A stretch of 64,000 nt of DNA from JAAYFT01 sp036562765. Lineage in GTDB: Bacteria > Bacillota > Clostridia > Tissierellales > Tissierellaceae. The position numbers and the translations under genes were made by a program. The notes below the pieces were generated by a model. That model was not told the DNA's origin, searched no databases, and saw only the letters and a program-made list of their open reading frames with translations. Below are positions 8,608 through 18,558 of the stretch, one piece after another. Position 1 is the first letter of the stretch. Each line of letters starts with the position of its first letter. The stretch covers positions 84,223-148,222 of the forward strand of contig DATCJO010000063.1 in assembly GCA_036562765.1 (NCBI GenBank), given 5' to 3'.

Positions 8608-9720
8608 ATGAAAAAAAGAGTAATTTTGGGAATGAGCGGTGGAGTCGATTCTTCTGTCTCTGCCCTGTTGCTTAAAGAAGCTGGATATGAAGTAATAGGC
8701 CTTTTTATGAAAAATTGGTCTGAAAAGGACGAATTTGGAGTATGTACTGCAACACAGGATGCAGAAGACGCAAGAAGAGTTGCAGAACAATTGGACATTC
8801 CATTTTATACCATAAATTTTGAGAAGGAATATTGGAATAGGGTATTTACTTACTTTTTAAATGAATACAAAAAAGGAAGGACTCCAAATCCTGATGTTAT
8901 GTGTAATCAAGAAATTAAATTCAATGCTTTTTTAGATTATGCACTTAAATTAGAAGCTGATTATATAGCCATGGGACACTACGCCCAAGTAGAAAAACGA
9001 AATGGTAAATACTACCTTCTAAGAGGAAAGGATAAAAATAAGGATCAAAGTTATTTTTTATCACGAATTGGTCAAAGGGCCCTATCAAAAACATTATTTC
9101 CAGTTGGTCATTTAGAGAAAAGAGAAGTGAGGGAAATAGCAGAAAAGTATAATCTTTATACAGCAAAGAAAAAGGATTCTACTGGAATATGTTTCATTGG
9201 AGAAAGGGATTTTGATGAATTCTTAGACAGATATTTACTAGCAAAAGAAGGAGATATACTTAGTGTTGATGGACAATATTTAGGGAAACACAAAGGGCTT
9301 ATTCACTATACCCTTGGTCAAAGAAAAGGAATAGGTATAGGTGGAATAGGCACAGGAGAGCCTTGGTTTGTAGCTGGAAAGGATTTAAAAAATAACATAC
9401 TTTATGTTGCACAGGGAGAAAACCATCCTGCCTTGTATTCAATATCTTTAATTAGTGAAGAGCCATCATGGATATTAGATGAACCTCCAAAAATGCCTTT
9501 GGAATGTACAGCAAAATTCAGGTACAGACAAAAAGATATACCAGTAATTGTTAATATGCTTAATAATGGCAATCTTCACATACAGTATAAGGAGCCAGTA
9601 AAGGCAGTAACCCCTGGACAAGTAGTTGTCCTATATAAAGGAGAAGTTTGCCTAGGTGGTTCAATAATAAAATCCCTTGAACCTTTGGACAAAAAATACC
9701 AATATTTACACAACCATTAA
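8608..9720 (+). CDS. mnmA: tRNA-specific 2-thiouridylase MnmA
   Basis: A 370-residue enzyme, the normal family length, that thiolates U34 of Lys, Glu and Gln tRNAs using sulfur relayed from a cysteine desulfurase. The ATP-pyrophosphatase P-loop GMSGGVDSS is at residues 8-16. The two catalytic cysteines are Cys99 in MCNQEIKF and a second in DSTGICFIGERDF (near 196). GHYAQ and KDQSYFLS are also family motifs. The ATG follows GAGGG by 7 bases. It stands alone, divergent from the wall operon. The suf operon desulfurase at 31 kb is a possible sulfur donor, but this is inference. Confidence 0.95.
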   Translation: MKKRVILGMSGGVDSSVSALLLKEAGYEVIGLFMKNWSEKDEFGVCTATQDAEDARRVAEQLDIPFYTINFEKEYWNRVFTYFLNEYKKGRTPNPDVMCNQEIKFNAFLDYALKLEADYIAMGHYAQVEKRNGKYYLLRGKDKNKDQSYFLSRIGQRALSKTLFPVGHLEKREVREIAEKYNLYTAKKKDSTGICFIGERDFDEFLDRYLLAKEGDILSVDGQYLGKHKGLIHYTLGQRKGIGIGGIGTGEPWFVAGKDLKNNILYVAQGENHPALYSISLISEEPSWILDEPPKMPLECTAKFRYRQKDIPVIVNMLNNGNLHIQYKEPVKAVTPGQVVVLYKGEVCLGGSIIKSLEPLDKKYQYLHNH

Positions 9721-9865
9721 TTTTCATTGGAAAAAAGGCATTTTGTTGAATTGTTTAATTTTTTTAATAATTCTTGAGACTATTGATGTATTGAAAATAT
9801 GCTTTAACTATTATAAACTTTAATTACCTTTTTTATAGATTTATTAACTAAAAGGGGGATTTAAA

Positions 9866-11281
9866 ATGGAAAAAAGAAGAAAAAAAGCAACGATTGGTCA
9901 TGCTTTAATTCCAATTATTGTACTAATATTTGCCCTGTCAATTTCAATAATATTTATTAAAGCAGACCCACATATTCCATTAATAATAGGAATTATAGCT
10001 GCATCTCTTGTTGGAATCTTCATGTTAGGATACTCATGGGAAGACATTGAAAAAGGTGCAATTGAAACGATTCAACTTTCAATGCAAGCAGTGCTTATAC
10101 TAATGACAATAGGAACATTAATTGGGACATGGATACTTAGTGGAACAGTACCTGCAATGATTTATTACGGATTAAAGATTCTTTCCCCAAGTATTTTCCT
10201 AGTAGCTACTATGATAATATGCTCTATCGTATCAATAGCAACAGGAAGTTCATGGACAACAGCAGGAACAATTGGGGTTGCACTTATGGGCGTTGGACAG
10301 GGATTAGGAATTCCAGCTCCTATTATAGCAGGATGTATAATTTCTGGAGCATATTTTGGAGACAAGATTTCACCCTTATCTGATACTACTAATTTAGCAC
10401 CTGCAATGGCTGGTTGTACTTTGTTTGAACACATTAGATATATGTTCTACACCACAATTCCAAGCTACTTGATAGCAATAATATTATATGGAATAATTGG
10501 TGCGAAGTATGCTGGACAGGCATTAGATACTCAAAACATAGATTTAATTTTAAATGCAATTTCAAGTAATTTCAACATTTCGCCATTATTAATACTTCCT
10601 CCTATAATAGTAATAATATTAGTTATACTTAAAATCCCTGCTTTACCTGGACTTATTTGCGGTACCATCTTAGGTGGCATATTTGCTGCAGTATTCCAAG
10701 GTGCTGGAATTGGAGATATAATAGATGCTGCTCATTATGGAGTAATAACTGAAACTGGAATAACAATGGTTGATGAACTTTTAAGCGGTGGTGGCTTAGA
10801 TAACATGATGTGGACAGTCTCACTGATATTACTTGCCATGACCTTTGGTGGCATTATGGAAAGGACTGGAATGCTACAAGCTGTAGGTAATGCAATCTTA
10901 AAACTTGCTAATAATACAGGTTCACTGGTTACTGCTACAATATTAACAAGTATTGCAATCAATTTATTAGCTGCAGATCAGTATTTGGCTATAGTAATTT
11001 CTGGAAGAATGTACAAAAAGGTTTACGACGAAAGAGGATTGGAACCAAGGCTTTTGTCTAGAACTTTGGAAGATGCTGGGACTTTAACATCACCACTTGT
11101 TCCTTGGAATACTTGTGGCGCATTTATGAAATCAGCATTAGGAATATCAGCTTTTCAATACGCTCCTTTTGCATTCTTAAATTTAATTAATCCAATTATT
11201 GCAATTATCTATGGATTTACTGGATTCAGCATTAAGCAAAGTAAAAAACAAGTTACAAATATGAATTTAGATACTAATTAA
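9866..11281 (+). CDS. nhaC: Na+/H+ antiporter, NhaC family
   Basis: A 471-residue polytopic membrane protein with about 11-12 hydrophobic segments. NhaC-family signatures are SSWTTAGTIG and DKISPLSDTTNLAPAMAG (about residues 130-190), and DAGTLTSPLVPWNTCGAF near the C-terminus. It would exchange sodium for protons for pH and sodium homeostasis. Some family members instead exchange malate/lactate or amino-acid pairs, and sequence reading cannot exclude that. The ATG has AAAGGGGGA upstream. It is monocistronic, closed by a strong terminator. Confidence 0.85.
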   Translation: MEKRRKKATIGHALIPIIVLIFALSISIIFIKADPHIPLIIGIIAASLVGIFMLGYSWEDIEKGAIETIQLSMQAVLILMTIGTLIGTWILSGTVPAMIYYGLKILSPSIFLVATMIICSIVSIATGSSWTTAGTIGVALMGVGQGLGIPAPIIAGCIISGAYFGDKISPLSDTTNLAPAMAGCTLFEHIRYMFYTTIPSYLIAIILYGIIGAKYAGQALDTQNIDLILNAISSNFNISPLLILPPIIVIILVILKIPALPGLICGTILGGIFAAVFQGAGIGDIIDAAHYGVITETGITMVDELLSGGGLDNMMWTVSLILLAMTFGGIMERTGMLQAVGNAILKLANNTGSLVTATILTSIAINLLAADQYLAIVISGRMYKKVYDERGLEPRLLSRTLEDAGTLTSPLVPWNTCGAFMKSALGISAFQYAPFAFLNLINPIIAIIYGFTGFSIKQSKKQVTNMNLDTN

Positions 11282-11302
11282 AATTTATAACTTTCATATT
11301 TA

Positions 11303-11340
11303 AAGGACATTAAGAATCCTCTTAATGTCCTTATTTTTTT
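11303..11340 (+). terminator. Intrinsic terminator of the antiporter gene
   Basis: 12-bp stem (AAGGACATTAAG and its complement), 6-base loop, then ATTTTTTT on the plus strand. Classic rho-independent structure. Confidence 0.9.
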
Positions 11341-11344
11341 CCAA

Positions 11345-12454
11345 TTAACTTGCTTTAAAATTATAGATGGGTTTAATAATTTTTATTATATCTACAGTAT
11401 CCTTAATATTCTCAATTATTTCTTCCATGGATTTATACGCAAAGGGCGCTTCATCTAAGGTATGCTTATTTATTGAGGTAGAATAAATCCCCTCCATACT
11501 CTTTTTGAACTTTTCTAATGTCAGCTCATCTTTAGCCATGTTTCTGCTCATGATTCTTCCTGCTCCATGAGGTGCAGAATAATTCCAGTCAGGATTCCCT
11601 TTACCAACAGCTATTATAGAACCATCTCTCATATTTATAGGAATTATCACTTTTTCACCTTTATAAGCAGATATGGCACCTTTTCTAATTATATTATCCC
11701 GAAAATCAATGTAGTTGTGCACTGTTTCAAAATAATTAAATTCATCTAAAGTTTTCTTCAGTAAAGATGTGATTATTATTTCAGCGATTGTTTTCCTGTT
11801 AAGGCTCGCATATTCTTGACAAATTTTCATATCATGTAGATATTTTTCTCTATATGCTCCAGTTAAAAAGCACAAGTCTTTAGGATATTTAGTCTTTGAT
11901 CCTTCACTACATAGATTAACTGCCATTTTTTGATAGATTTCCGCCACCTGCTTTCCAAGGTTTCTGCTGCCTGAATGGATAGTCAAATACTTGTTGTTAT
12001 TTTCATCTACATCTACTTCTATAAAGTGGTTTCCTCCACCTAAAGTTCCTATACTCCTTCTCAACCTTTTTATTTCCTTTAAATTCCTATAGCAGTATAA
12101 TTCCTCCAACTTGTCAAACTTGCACTTTTCATTATTATGTACTTTGTTTCCAGCTGGGATTTTATTATAAATTATTTCATCTAAAGTTTGAAAATCTATT
12201 TTAATATTGCCCAACTCAACTGTTAGAATTCCACATCCTATATCTACACCAACAATATTGGGTATTACTTTGTTTCCCATATCTGCAGTAAAACCTATTA
12301 CGCAACCAACTCCCTGATGAACATCTGGCATTATGCGAATCCTTGTCCCTTCAATAAAGTCTTGATTCAGCAATTTAATAATCTGCTCTTTGGCTCCGCT
12401 CTCAATATTATCTGTAAAAACCTTAGCAGTTCCATAAGTACCTTTTAATTCCAT
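11345..12454 (-). CDS. rtcB: RtcB-family RNA ligase
   Basis: A protein of about 369 residues matching RtcB, the Mn/GTP-dependent ligase joining 3'-phosphate (or 2',3'-cyclic phosphate) and 5'-OH RNA ends. Metal and guanylate motifs are seen: GVDIGCG, GTLGGGNHFIE, HSGSRNLG, and SAPHGAGR with the histidine that is guanylylated in characterised RtcB. The ATG at 12454 has GGAGGTGGG upstream; a longer frame from a GTG at 12472 would contain that site. It is shorter than archaeal and E. coli enzymes, as in the compact bacterial subgroup. No RtcA or PrfH gene is adjacent, so the RNA target is unknown. Confidence 0.9.
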   Translation of the reverse strand: MELKGTYGTAKVFTDNIESGAKEQIIKLLNQDFIEGTRIRIMPDVHQGVGCVIGFTADMGNKVIPNIVGVDIGCGILTVELGNIKIDFQTLDEIIYNKIPAGNKVHNNEKCKFDKLEELYCYRNLKEIKRLRRSIGTLGGGNHFIEVDVDENNNKYLTIHSGSRNLGKQVAEIYQKMAVNLCSEGSKTKYPKDLCFLTGAYREKYLHDMKICQEYASLNRKTIAEIIITSLLKKTLDEFNYFETVHNYIDFRDNIIRKGAISAYKGEKVIIPINMRDGSIIAVGKGNPDWNYSAPHGAGRIMSRNMAKDELTLEKFKKSMEGIYSTSINKHTLDEAPFAYKSMEEIIENIKDTVDIIKIIKPIYNFKAS

Positions 12455-12770
12455 AGACCCACCTCCTTCCACTGATTTACATATACTTCTCTTAAAGTAA
12501 AAATTATCATAATTTAAATCAATACTTTATATTACAAAATATCTTAATATATTAAATCTTATCTTTTTAGAATTAATATCGTCAACACATTCTACATTAT
12601 AAAAATCCCTTGTATTCTTTATATAACTCAATATAAAAACACAGCAGTGATTTTAAACACATCTCTATTGCTTTCATCCGTATTATTCTGTTGGCAAAAA
12701 AGATTTTACTTTTTATTCATATATTGTCAACAAGTATAGTAATAAAAATTAACTACAAAAATGGGCATAA
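12455..12770. other. AT-rich intergenic region
   Basis: About 316 bases upstream of rtcB and downstream of the SDR terminator. No credible ORF, RNA gene or clear operator was seen. Only the rtcB promoter is expected here, and no unambiguous -10/-35 pair could be picked. Confidence 0.5.
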
Positions 12771-12798
12771 AAAAAAGGACACTTTCGTGTCCTTTTTT
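12771..12798 (-). terminator. Intrinsic terminator of the SDR gene, overlapping its stop codon
   Basis: 12-bp stem AAAAAAGGACAC with loop TTTC. On the minus strand a run of T follows the 3' arm. The SDR stop codon (12797-12799) lies in the hairpin. Confidence 0.88.
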
Positions 12799-13555
12799 AT
12801 ACTGCTGTATATCCTCCATCTACAGGTATTATTGCACCTGTAACATATGATGCTTCATCACTAGCCAAGAAAATAGCTGCTGCATTTAATTCGCCTTCTC
12901 GTCCATACCTTCCCAAAGGTACTGTTGCCTTCATATAATTAGTAAATTCTTCTGTTCTTAATACATCTCTTGTTAACTCAGTTTCAAAATATCCAGGGCA
13001 AATTGCATTACATGTTATATTGTATTTTGCCAACTCAGCAGCAACTGCTCTTGTAAAGTTCACAACTCCACCTTTTGATGAATGATATGCTACTGTATCA
13101 ATGGCAGTATTTCCTACTAAACCATACATTGACGCAATATTAATTATTCTTCCATATTTTCTTTCAACCATATATTTAGCAAATGCTCTTGTTACTTTAA
13201 ATACACTTGTTAAATCAGTTTCTATAGTAAAATCCCATTCTTCATCTGTCATATTAATTACACCAGCATTTGCTGATGAACCTGCATTGTTTATTAATAT
13301 ATCAACTTTATTAAATTCTTTAATAACTTGTTCTGCAGCAGCATTTATTTGCTCAGTATTAGTTACATCACATACAATTGGTAAACATCTTACTCCCATA
13401 GCCCTTATTTCTTCTGCAACCTTTTCAAGCTTTTCCTTTCTTCTAGCTAATATTGCCAAATCTGCACCTTGTCCTGCAAGTCCCTTAGCCATTTGAACAC
13501 CTAGTCCTGATGACGCACCTGTTATTACTGCTACTCTCCCTCTTAAATCAAACAT
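12797..13555 (-). CDS. Short-chain dehydrogenase/reductase (SDR)
   Basis: About 252 residues, normal for a classical SDR. The cofactor motif TGASSGLG is near residues 11-18, INNAGSS follows, and the catalytic set includes Ser in NIASMYG and the YHSSKGG motif (YxxxK). The C-terminus FLASDEASYVTGAIIPVDGGY is typical. It resembles gluconate 5-dehydrogenase or 3-oxoacyl-ACP reductase-like members, but the substrate cannot be assigned. The ATG at 13555 is preceded by AGGGGG 7 bases upstream; an earlier in-frame ATG at 13573 lacks a site. It appears monocistronic. Confidence 0.85.
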   Translation of the reverse strand: MFDLRGRVAVITGASSGLGVQMAKGLAGQGADLAILARRKEKLEKVAEEIRAMGVRCLPIVCDVTNTEQINAAAEQVIKEFNKVDILINNAGSSANAGVINMTDEEWDFTIETDLTSVFKVTRAFAKYMVERKYGRIINIASMYGLVGNTAIDTVAYHSSKGGVVNFTRAVAAELAKYNITCNAICPGYFETELTRDVLRTEEFTNYMKATVPLGRYGREGELNAAAIFLASDEASYVTGAIIPVDGGYTAV

Positions 13556-13866
13556 TTTGTTACCCCCTATCATAATAATTTTTGTATTTTTTTGCCAATT
13601 AGTTTGTTATTTATTTAACTATTTATAATATACCAAATTCTGTCTTACATTTCAACAAAAATATATAAAAATTATAATTTTTTTATTTTAATAACATATT
13701 TTCATATTTTATCAAAAAATACGACTTCAAATGGACAATTTGATATCAACTGAATTATACCTTATCATGCTCTTTAATTTAATAGTGGGCAATTCTATTT
13801 GGTATAATTTAATAATCTGAAATTTCTGCCACATTAGGCTATCTTCTCAACGATATTTTGATATAA
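13556..13866. other. AT-rich intergenic region
   Basis: About 310 bases between the SDR start and the ABC permease terminator. No ORF with a ribosome-binding site and no RNA structure beyond the adjacent terminator was recognised; it presumably carries the SDR promoter. Confidence 0.5.
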
Positions 13867-13894
13867 AAAAACATGGAGCAAACCCCATGTTTTT
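13867..13894 (-). terminator. Intrinsic terminator of the ABC exporter operon
   Basis: 10-bp stem AAAACATGG(+1) with an 8-base loop, followed by a T-run on the minus strand. It overlaps the permease stop codon at 13893-13895. Confidence 0.85.
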
Positions 13895-15518
13895 AAAATA
13901 CTTTTTTCCAAGAAACTTTAACAAATATTAATCCTAATAATACATAAATATATGTTCCAAAAGGTATTTTAGTTATTAAATAATGAAAAATTGCATAAAC
14001 TCCAGCCAGTGCAGTTGTTAATAAGGCTTTTATTCCTCCGACAGTATTTTCTACACCTTCAAATGGTTTAGTAAAAGGAATAAATTTTCTGCTCATCTTA
14101 TAAATAGTAATTGTATACAAAATCATATTTATTCCCACAACCAATATTTGGTCAAAAATCTTCATCTTATAAAAAATTAAAAATACAATAGATACTAAAA
14201 CAAATACTGGCATAAATAAATTTACTATAGCTGCTTTTACTGTTCCCTTATTTATTACAGACTTTTCATTTATAGGTATTGTTTCAAAAATCCAAGCCCC
14301 CTTATAATTGCCTGAATATTCAAGTAGCCAAATGACAGTTGGTATCATTGTAAAGGTCATATAAATCCACAAATAAAGTTTTGTGTTTATTATATTTGAA
14401 AAATCTTTTAAATTCATACTTATAATCATAAAAAAAGGAAATATAATGGCTATACCTAAACTTGGATATACCTTTAACTTAAAAGTTCTTTCATTTTTCA
14501 TCATTTTTGTAGCAAACCTAAAAAAAGTCCTTTCATATCTTTCCTTGCATATTAATTTAGATAAAAATACTGTAAACTTGTCTTTATTTTTGTTCTTTCC
14601 TTCTACACTGTTCAGTTTAAGCAGATAACTTTCAAAGCTTGGAATTAATTTAATATAAATAATAATTGATAAAATTGGAACTACTATAGCCAATATTGAG
14701 TAAATAGTCACATGTTTACTTGAATTTTGATTAATTAAAAGCTCAAAGGGTCCAGAGAACCATATAGGTGGTAATAAGTATTTCCAAAAACTGTCTTTAT
14801 ACCCCATTTTATTTATATCAAGGAAATTAAAAAATCTAAATATCATCTGATATCCAAATGAAATTGCAATAGTGAGTATTATTTGAATGTAGTTTATTAT
14901 ATCTTTTAATTTTTCTCCGCTGAAAAACCTAAGAACTAATAAATATATAAATGTTGTAAGATTTATTACAAATAAGGATATTAATACGATTTCAAATAAA
15001 TATATGAGAAAAAAAGTTATACCATGCCTAAAAAGCGAAACAATTAATGATGGCCCTGATATAGATAAAGTAATCATGCTTATATAAATAAAAATATGTA
15101 ATATTTTTGCCATATTGTATGTTTTATTATCTACAGGTCTAGATAATATAATGACTTTTTCACTAGTATCTAACAAAACTGAGCTAAAATCTGCTATTAA
15201 AGATGTCATCATAACAAACATAATAAAGCCAAACACTAAACTCATTTGAAGCAAAAAATTTTTTCCAATTACAATATAAAGAATTAAAAATAACCCCAAA
15301 ATAAAATAACCTACTAAAGATATTGCAAAGTAATTTTTATCTTCTTTTTCATTATCTTTCCTTTTAGAATTCTTATTACTTAAAACAGCCGATGTCCTTC
15401 TACCATCTAATAACAGCTTAACATGCAAAATTTTTCTCATTACTGGATAATTAATTCCCAGTTTTTCAAAATAAATTTTAAATAAATCTAAAATCTTTAA
15501 TATCTTAAAATCTTTCAT
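13893..15518 (-). CDS. ABC transporter permease, putative exporter subunit
   Basis: A 541-residue membrane protein with about 12 hydrophobic segments and no ATPase motifs. It follows its ATP-binding partner directly (1-base spacing), which defines an ABC-2-like system. The N-terminal part carries a charged loop (KNSKRKDNEKEDKN, near residue 50). This class of large permeases with an ATPase in a two-gene operon is usually linked to export of antibiotics, lantibiotics or lipids, but nothing here names the substrate. The divergently placed two-component system raises the possibility of stress-responsive control. Confidence 0.75.
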   Translation of the reverse strand: MKDFKILKILDLFKIYFEKLGINYPVMRKILHVKLLLDGRRTSAVLSNKNSKRKDNEKEDKNYFAISLVGYFILGLFLILYIVIGKNFLLQMSLVFGFIMFVMMTSLIADFSSVLLDTSEKVIILSRPVDNKTYNMAKILHIFIYISMITLSISGPSLIVSLFRHGITFFLIYLFEIVLISLFVINLTTFIYLLVLRFFSGEKLKDIINYIQIILTIAISFGYQMIFRFFNFLDINKMGYKDSFWKYLLPPIWFSGPFELLINQNSSKHVTIYSILAIVVPILSIIIYIKLIPSFESYLLKLNSVEGKNKNKDKFTVFLSKLICKERYERTFFRFATKMMKNERTFKLKVYPSLGIAIIFPFFMIISMNLKDFSNIINTKLYLWIYMTFTMIPTVIWLLEYSGNYKGAWIFETIPINEKSVINKGTVKAAIVNLFMPVFVLVSIVFLIFYKMKIFDQILVVGINMILYTITIYKMSRKFIPFTKPFEGVENTVGGIKALLTTALAGVYAIFHYLITKIPFGTYIYVLLGLIFVKVSWKKVF

Positions 15519-16304
15519 CTATCTTTCTCCCTCTACCACGGTGGAAACGATTTCTTTTGCAATTCTCTCATGGTCTTCAAAACCAGTAAGCTGATTAAAA
15601 ATTTTTTCTAAAGAACCTTCCATCATTGATTGGTCCTTTATATCTTCAAAAGTACCATCCGCTATGATTTCCCCTTTATTTATTAGAATGATTCTTTTAC
15701 TAATCTTCTCAACAACTTCCATAATATGAGATGAATAAAATATGGTTTTCCCCATTTTTATAAGTTCTGCCATAACCTCTTTAAACACCATTACACTGTT
15801 GGCATCCATTCCGCTTAAAGGTTCATCTAAAAAGAGAATGTCTGGATTATTTATTAGTGCAGATATAATTAAAGTTTTCTGCTTCATACCCTTAGAATAT
15901 GAACTAATTCTTGCATCGTAAACATTTTTTATACCAAATAAATCCATTAACCTCTCAGCTTTTCTGTTTGCTTCATCATATCCCATGCCATAAAGTTCCC
16001 CAATAAATGTAAGATACTCCCTCGCTGTAAGGTTTTCATACATGTCCGCTGTTTCTGGTACATATCCTATTTTCTTCTTATACTCTACTCCACATGCTTT
16101 TATGTCCTCTCCAAATATCCTTATTTCACCTGAATAATCTCCAATTAAACCTAAAATTATTTTTACTGTGGTACTTTTCCCTGCCCCATTTGGCCCAATA
16201 TATCCTATAAGCTCTCCTTTATAAATATCTAAGTTTATTCCCTTTAGTACTTCTTTATCGCCATAGCATTTTCTCAAATTCCTTATGCTGATTATTGGTT
16301 CCAA
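15519..16304 (-). CDS. ABC transporter ATP-binding protein
   Basis: A 261-residue ATPase. Walker A is GPNGAGKST (about residues 38-46), the signature is SYSKGMKQK and Walker B is ILFLDEPLSGMD, followed by the switch His in YSSHIMEV. A TTG start at 16304 is supported by AAGGGGGGG 8 bases upstream. It forms an operon with the permease immediately downstream. The DrrA/NatA-like sequence fits an exporter. A response regulator gene diverges from the same intergenic region. Confidence 0.88.
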   Translation of the reverse strand: MEPIISIRNLRKCYGDKEVLKGINLDIYKGELIGYIGPNGAGKSTTVKIILGLIGDYSGEIRIFGEDIKACGVEYKKKIGYVPETADMYENLTAREYLTFIGELYGMGYDEANRKAERLMDLFGIKNVYDARISSYSKGMKQKTLIISALINNPDILFLDEPLSGMDANSVMVFKEVMAELIKMGKTIFYSSHIMEVVEKISKRIILINKGEIIADGTFEDIKDQSMMEGSLEKIFNQLTGFEDHERIAKEIVSTVVEGER

Positions 16305-16414
16305 TATATAATCCCCCCCTTATTTAATTAACCATATTATACCATAATAACATTTTGATTTTTATCTTCATTAAAAAATGGTAATATAAGAATAGTAAAA
16401 TATTTAACAGAAAG

Positions 16415-17095
16415 TTGGTGATTTCTATTAATATTCTAATAGTTGATGATGAAAAACTTATCGTTAAGGGATTGAAACACAGTTTGGAGCAGCAAGGATA
16501 TAATGTATTTACAGCATATTCAGGCAGCGAAGCCTTAAATATATTCAAAAATGAAAATATTGATTTTGTAATCCTAGATTTGATGCTACCAGATATTGAC
16601 GGAATGATTGTTTGCAAGCAGATAAGGGAAAAATATGACACTCCAATTCTCATGCTGTCAGCTAAAGATGGAGATTATGATAAAATCTTAGGATTTGAGT
16701 TGGGTGCTGATGATTATATGACTAAGCCCTTTAATACTCTTGAGTTAATTGCAAGAATTAAGGCTATAACAAAACGTTCAAATAGAATCAACAAAAAAAG
16801 CTTAAAATTTGATAATTTAGAAATTGATTTGGAAAAAAGAAAAGTCTTCAAAAATGATAAAGAAATTGAACTTACACAAAAAGAATTCGATGTACTATGC
16901 CTTTTAGCGCAAAACCCTGAAAGAGTCTTTACGAGAGAACAAATTTTTATGGAGATATGGGGCGAAGAAGCAGTTGATGTAAGAAATATTGATGTTCACA
17001 TAAAAAACATCCGCGAAAAAATCGAAGATGATGCCAAAAAACCTAAATATATCATTACAAAATGGGGAGTTGGTTACTATTTCAATAAGAGTTAA
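16415..17095 (+). CDS. OmpR/PhoB-family response regulator
   Basis: A 226-residue DNA-binding regulator. The receiver domain (about residues 5-120) has the acidic pair in ILIVDDEK, the phospho-acceptor Asp in ILDLMLPDIDG and the conserved Lys in TKPFNTLEL. A winged-helix Trans_reg_C domain follows (about 130-225, with QKEFDVLCLLAQNP and DVRNIDVHIKNIREKI). The start is uncertain: TTG at 16415 or GTG at 16418, both with a weak site. Its stop precedes the histidine kinase ATG by one base, so the two are translationally coupled. Target genes are unknown; the divergent ABC pair and downstream GerMN gene are candidates. Confidence 0.9.
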   Translation: MVISINILIVDDEKLIVKGLKHSLEQQGYNVFTAYSGSEALNIFKNENIDFVILDLMLPDIDGMIVCKQIREKYDTPILMLSAKDGDYDKILGFELGADDYMTKPFNTLELIARIKAITKRSNRINKKSLKFDNLEIDLEKRKVFKNDKEIELTQKEFDVLCLLAQNPERVFTREQIFMEIWGEEAVDVRNIDVHIKNIREKIEDDAKKPKYIITKWGVGYYFNKS

Positions 17096-17096
17096 G

Positions 17097-18464
17097 ATGA
17101 TAATTGTTTATAGTTTGATTATTGTTGTTACTTTTTCAATCTTTAGCTATATGATACTTGATAATTACAGGAAAAATAAAATTAAAGATGAAGAGACTAC
17201 TTTATTCCAGATGGCTAATATAGTCGCGGATACGTATAAAAGAAACATAGATGATATTATTTTCACTAGGATTATGGTAAAAACCTATGCACACCAATCC
17301 AATGCTAGGATATTAATAATAAACGAGAAAAACGAAGTCATAATAGATAGCTATAACAGTTACATAGGAAAAAAATTAAGCAATACAGAAATAAAGAATA
17401 GTCTTAATGGAAAATCTTCATCTGAAGTTTATACCACTGACCATGGAGAAGTCCTTCAATTAGCTGTTCCAATAAATTTAAATACAGGAACTGAGAATAA
17501 GATAATAGGCTCCGTTTTAATTTCTAAATCGTTAATTTATATACATAAAGAATTAACTAACTTGAAAAAAGATTTGATTAAAATCTCTATTGTTTCTCTA
17601 TCTCTTGCAATTCTTCTAACATGGATTTCTGCAGCTGGTATTACTAAATCCTTAAAAAAAGTTACCAAAGCAGTAGAAGAATTATCTTTAGGCCATTTAG
17701 GATATGAAATTAATGATAGTGAAAAAGGAGAAATTGGAAAGCTTATTTCTGCTTTTAATACCATGAGCGCTAAACTTAAAAACATTGAAACTAACAGAAA
17801 GCACTTTATTAGCTCCATCTCCCACGAATTAAAAACTCCCCTCACCTCAATCAGAGTTCTAATAGATTCTCTCTCACTAGACAATAATAATGATATTGAC
17901 ACTTATAAGGAATACCTAGAAGATATAAAAGGAGAAACTGAAAGAATGGAGTCATTAGTAAATTACCTTATGACCTCAATTAAGCTTGAAGATATTAGCT
18001 TAGATTTAAAAACTCATGATATTGGTGAGATTATTGAAGAAACTGTTAAATTCATTTCTCCTTATGCAACTAAAAATAATGTGGAAATCTATTCAAATAT
18101 AATAAAAGGTTTAAAAGTTAGGCTAGATAAGGATAAATTTAAAGAGGTTTTACTAAATATTATAGATAACAGCATTAAATATAGAGATTCTAACAAATCA
18201 AAATCATACATAGAAATAAAGCTTGAAAAATCAAAAAGTAAGTTATTCCTTAAAATAAATGACAATGGTATAGGAATAGATGAAAAAAATCTTGACAAAA
18301 TATTCAGCCATGGCTTTAGGATTCTTGATAATAAAAAGATTGAAGGCTATGGCATTGGAATGACAATTGTTAAAAGCATAATAGATAAACATAACTGGAA
18401 TATTAGTGTTAAAAGCAAATTGGGTATTGGTACGGAAGTTGTTATAGAAATACCATTTATTTAA
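17097..18464 (+). CDS. Sensor histidine kinase (HAMP, HisKA, HATPase)
   Basis: A two-transmembrane sensor kinase of about 455 residues. First membrane segment near the N-terminus, an extracellular region of about 130 residues, a second segment (LSLAILLTWISAAGI), a HAMP linker, HisKA with the phospho-acceptor His in SSISHELKTPLTS, and an HATPase with NIIDNSIKYRDS, NDNGIGIDE and GYGIGMTI. The start is uncertain. The frame is open upstream into the regulator gene, and the sequence preceding 17097 (SIRVKM) looks like a typical cytoplasmic N-terminus, so a TTG at 17070 is possible; the ATG at 17097 has only a weak site and may rely on coupling. Confidence 0.88.
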   Translation: MIIVYSLIIVVTFSIFSYMILDNYRKNKIKDEETTLFQMANIVADTYKRNIDDIIFTRIMVKTYAHQSNARILIINEKNEVIIDSYNSYIGKKLSNTEIKNSLNGKSSSEVYTTDHGEVLQLAVPINLNTGTENKIIGSVLISKSLIYIHKELTNLKKDLIKISIVSLSLAILLTWISAAGITKSLKKVTKAVEELSLGHLGYEINDSEKGEIGKLISAFNTMSAKLKNIETNRKHFISSISHELKTPLTSIRVLIDSLSLDNNNDIDTYKEYLEDIKGETERMESLVNYLMTSIKLEDISLDLKTHDIGEIIEETVKFISPYATKNNVEIYSNIIKGLKVRLDKDKFKEVLLNIIDNSIKYRDSNKSKSYIEIKLEKSKSKLFLKINDNGIGIDEKNLDKIFSHGFRILDNKKIEGYGIGMTIVKSIIDKHNWNISVKSKLGIGTEVVIEIPFI

Positions 18465-18558
18465 AAATTTTTATCTTTTCTTTATACTTTTTTAACACAT
18501 TTTTATTTTTATTTAAAATTTATGCCTTATAATAGTACCTAAGAAAGGAGATGAAAAA

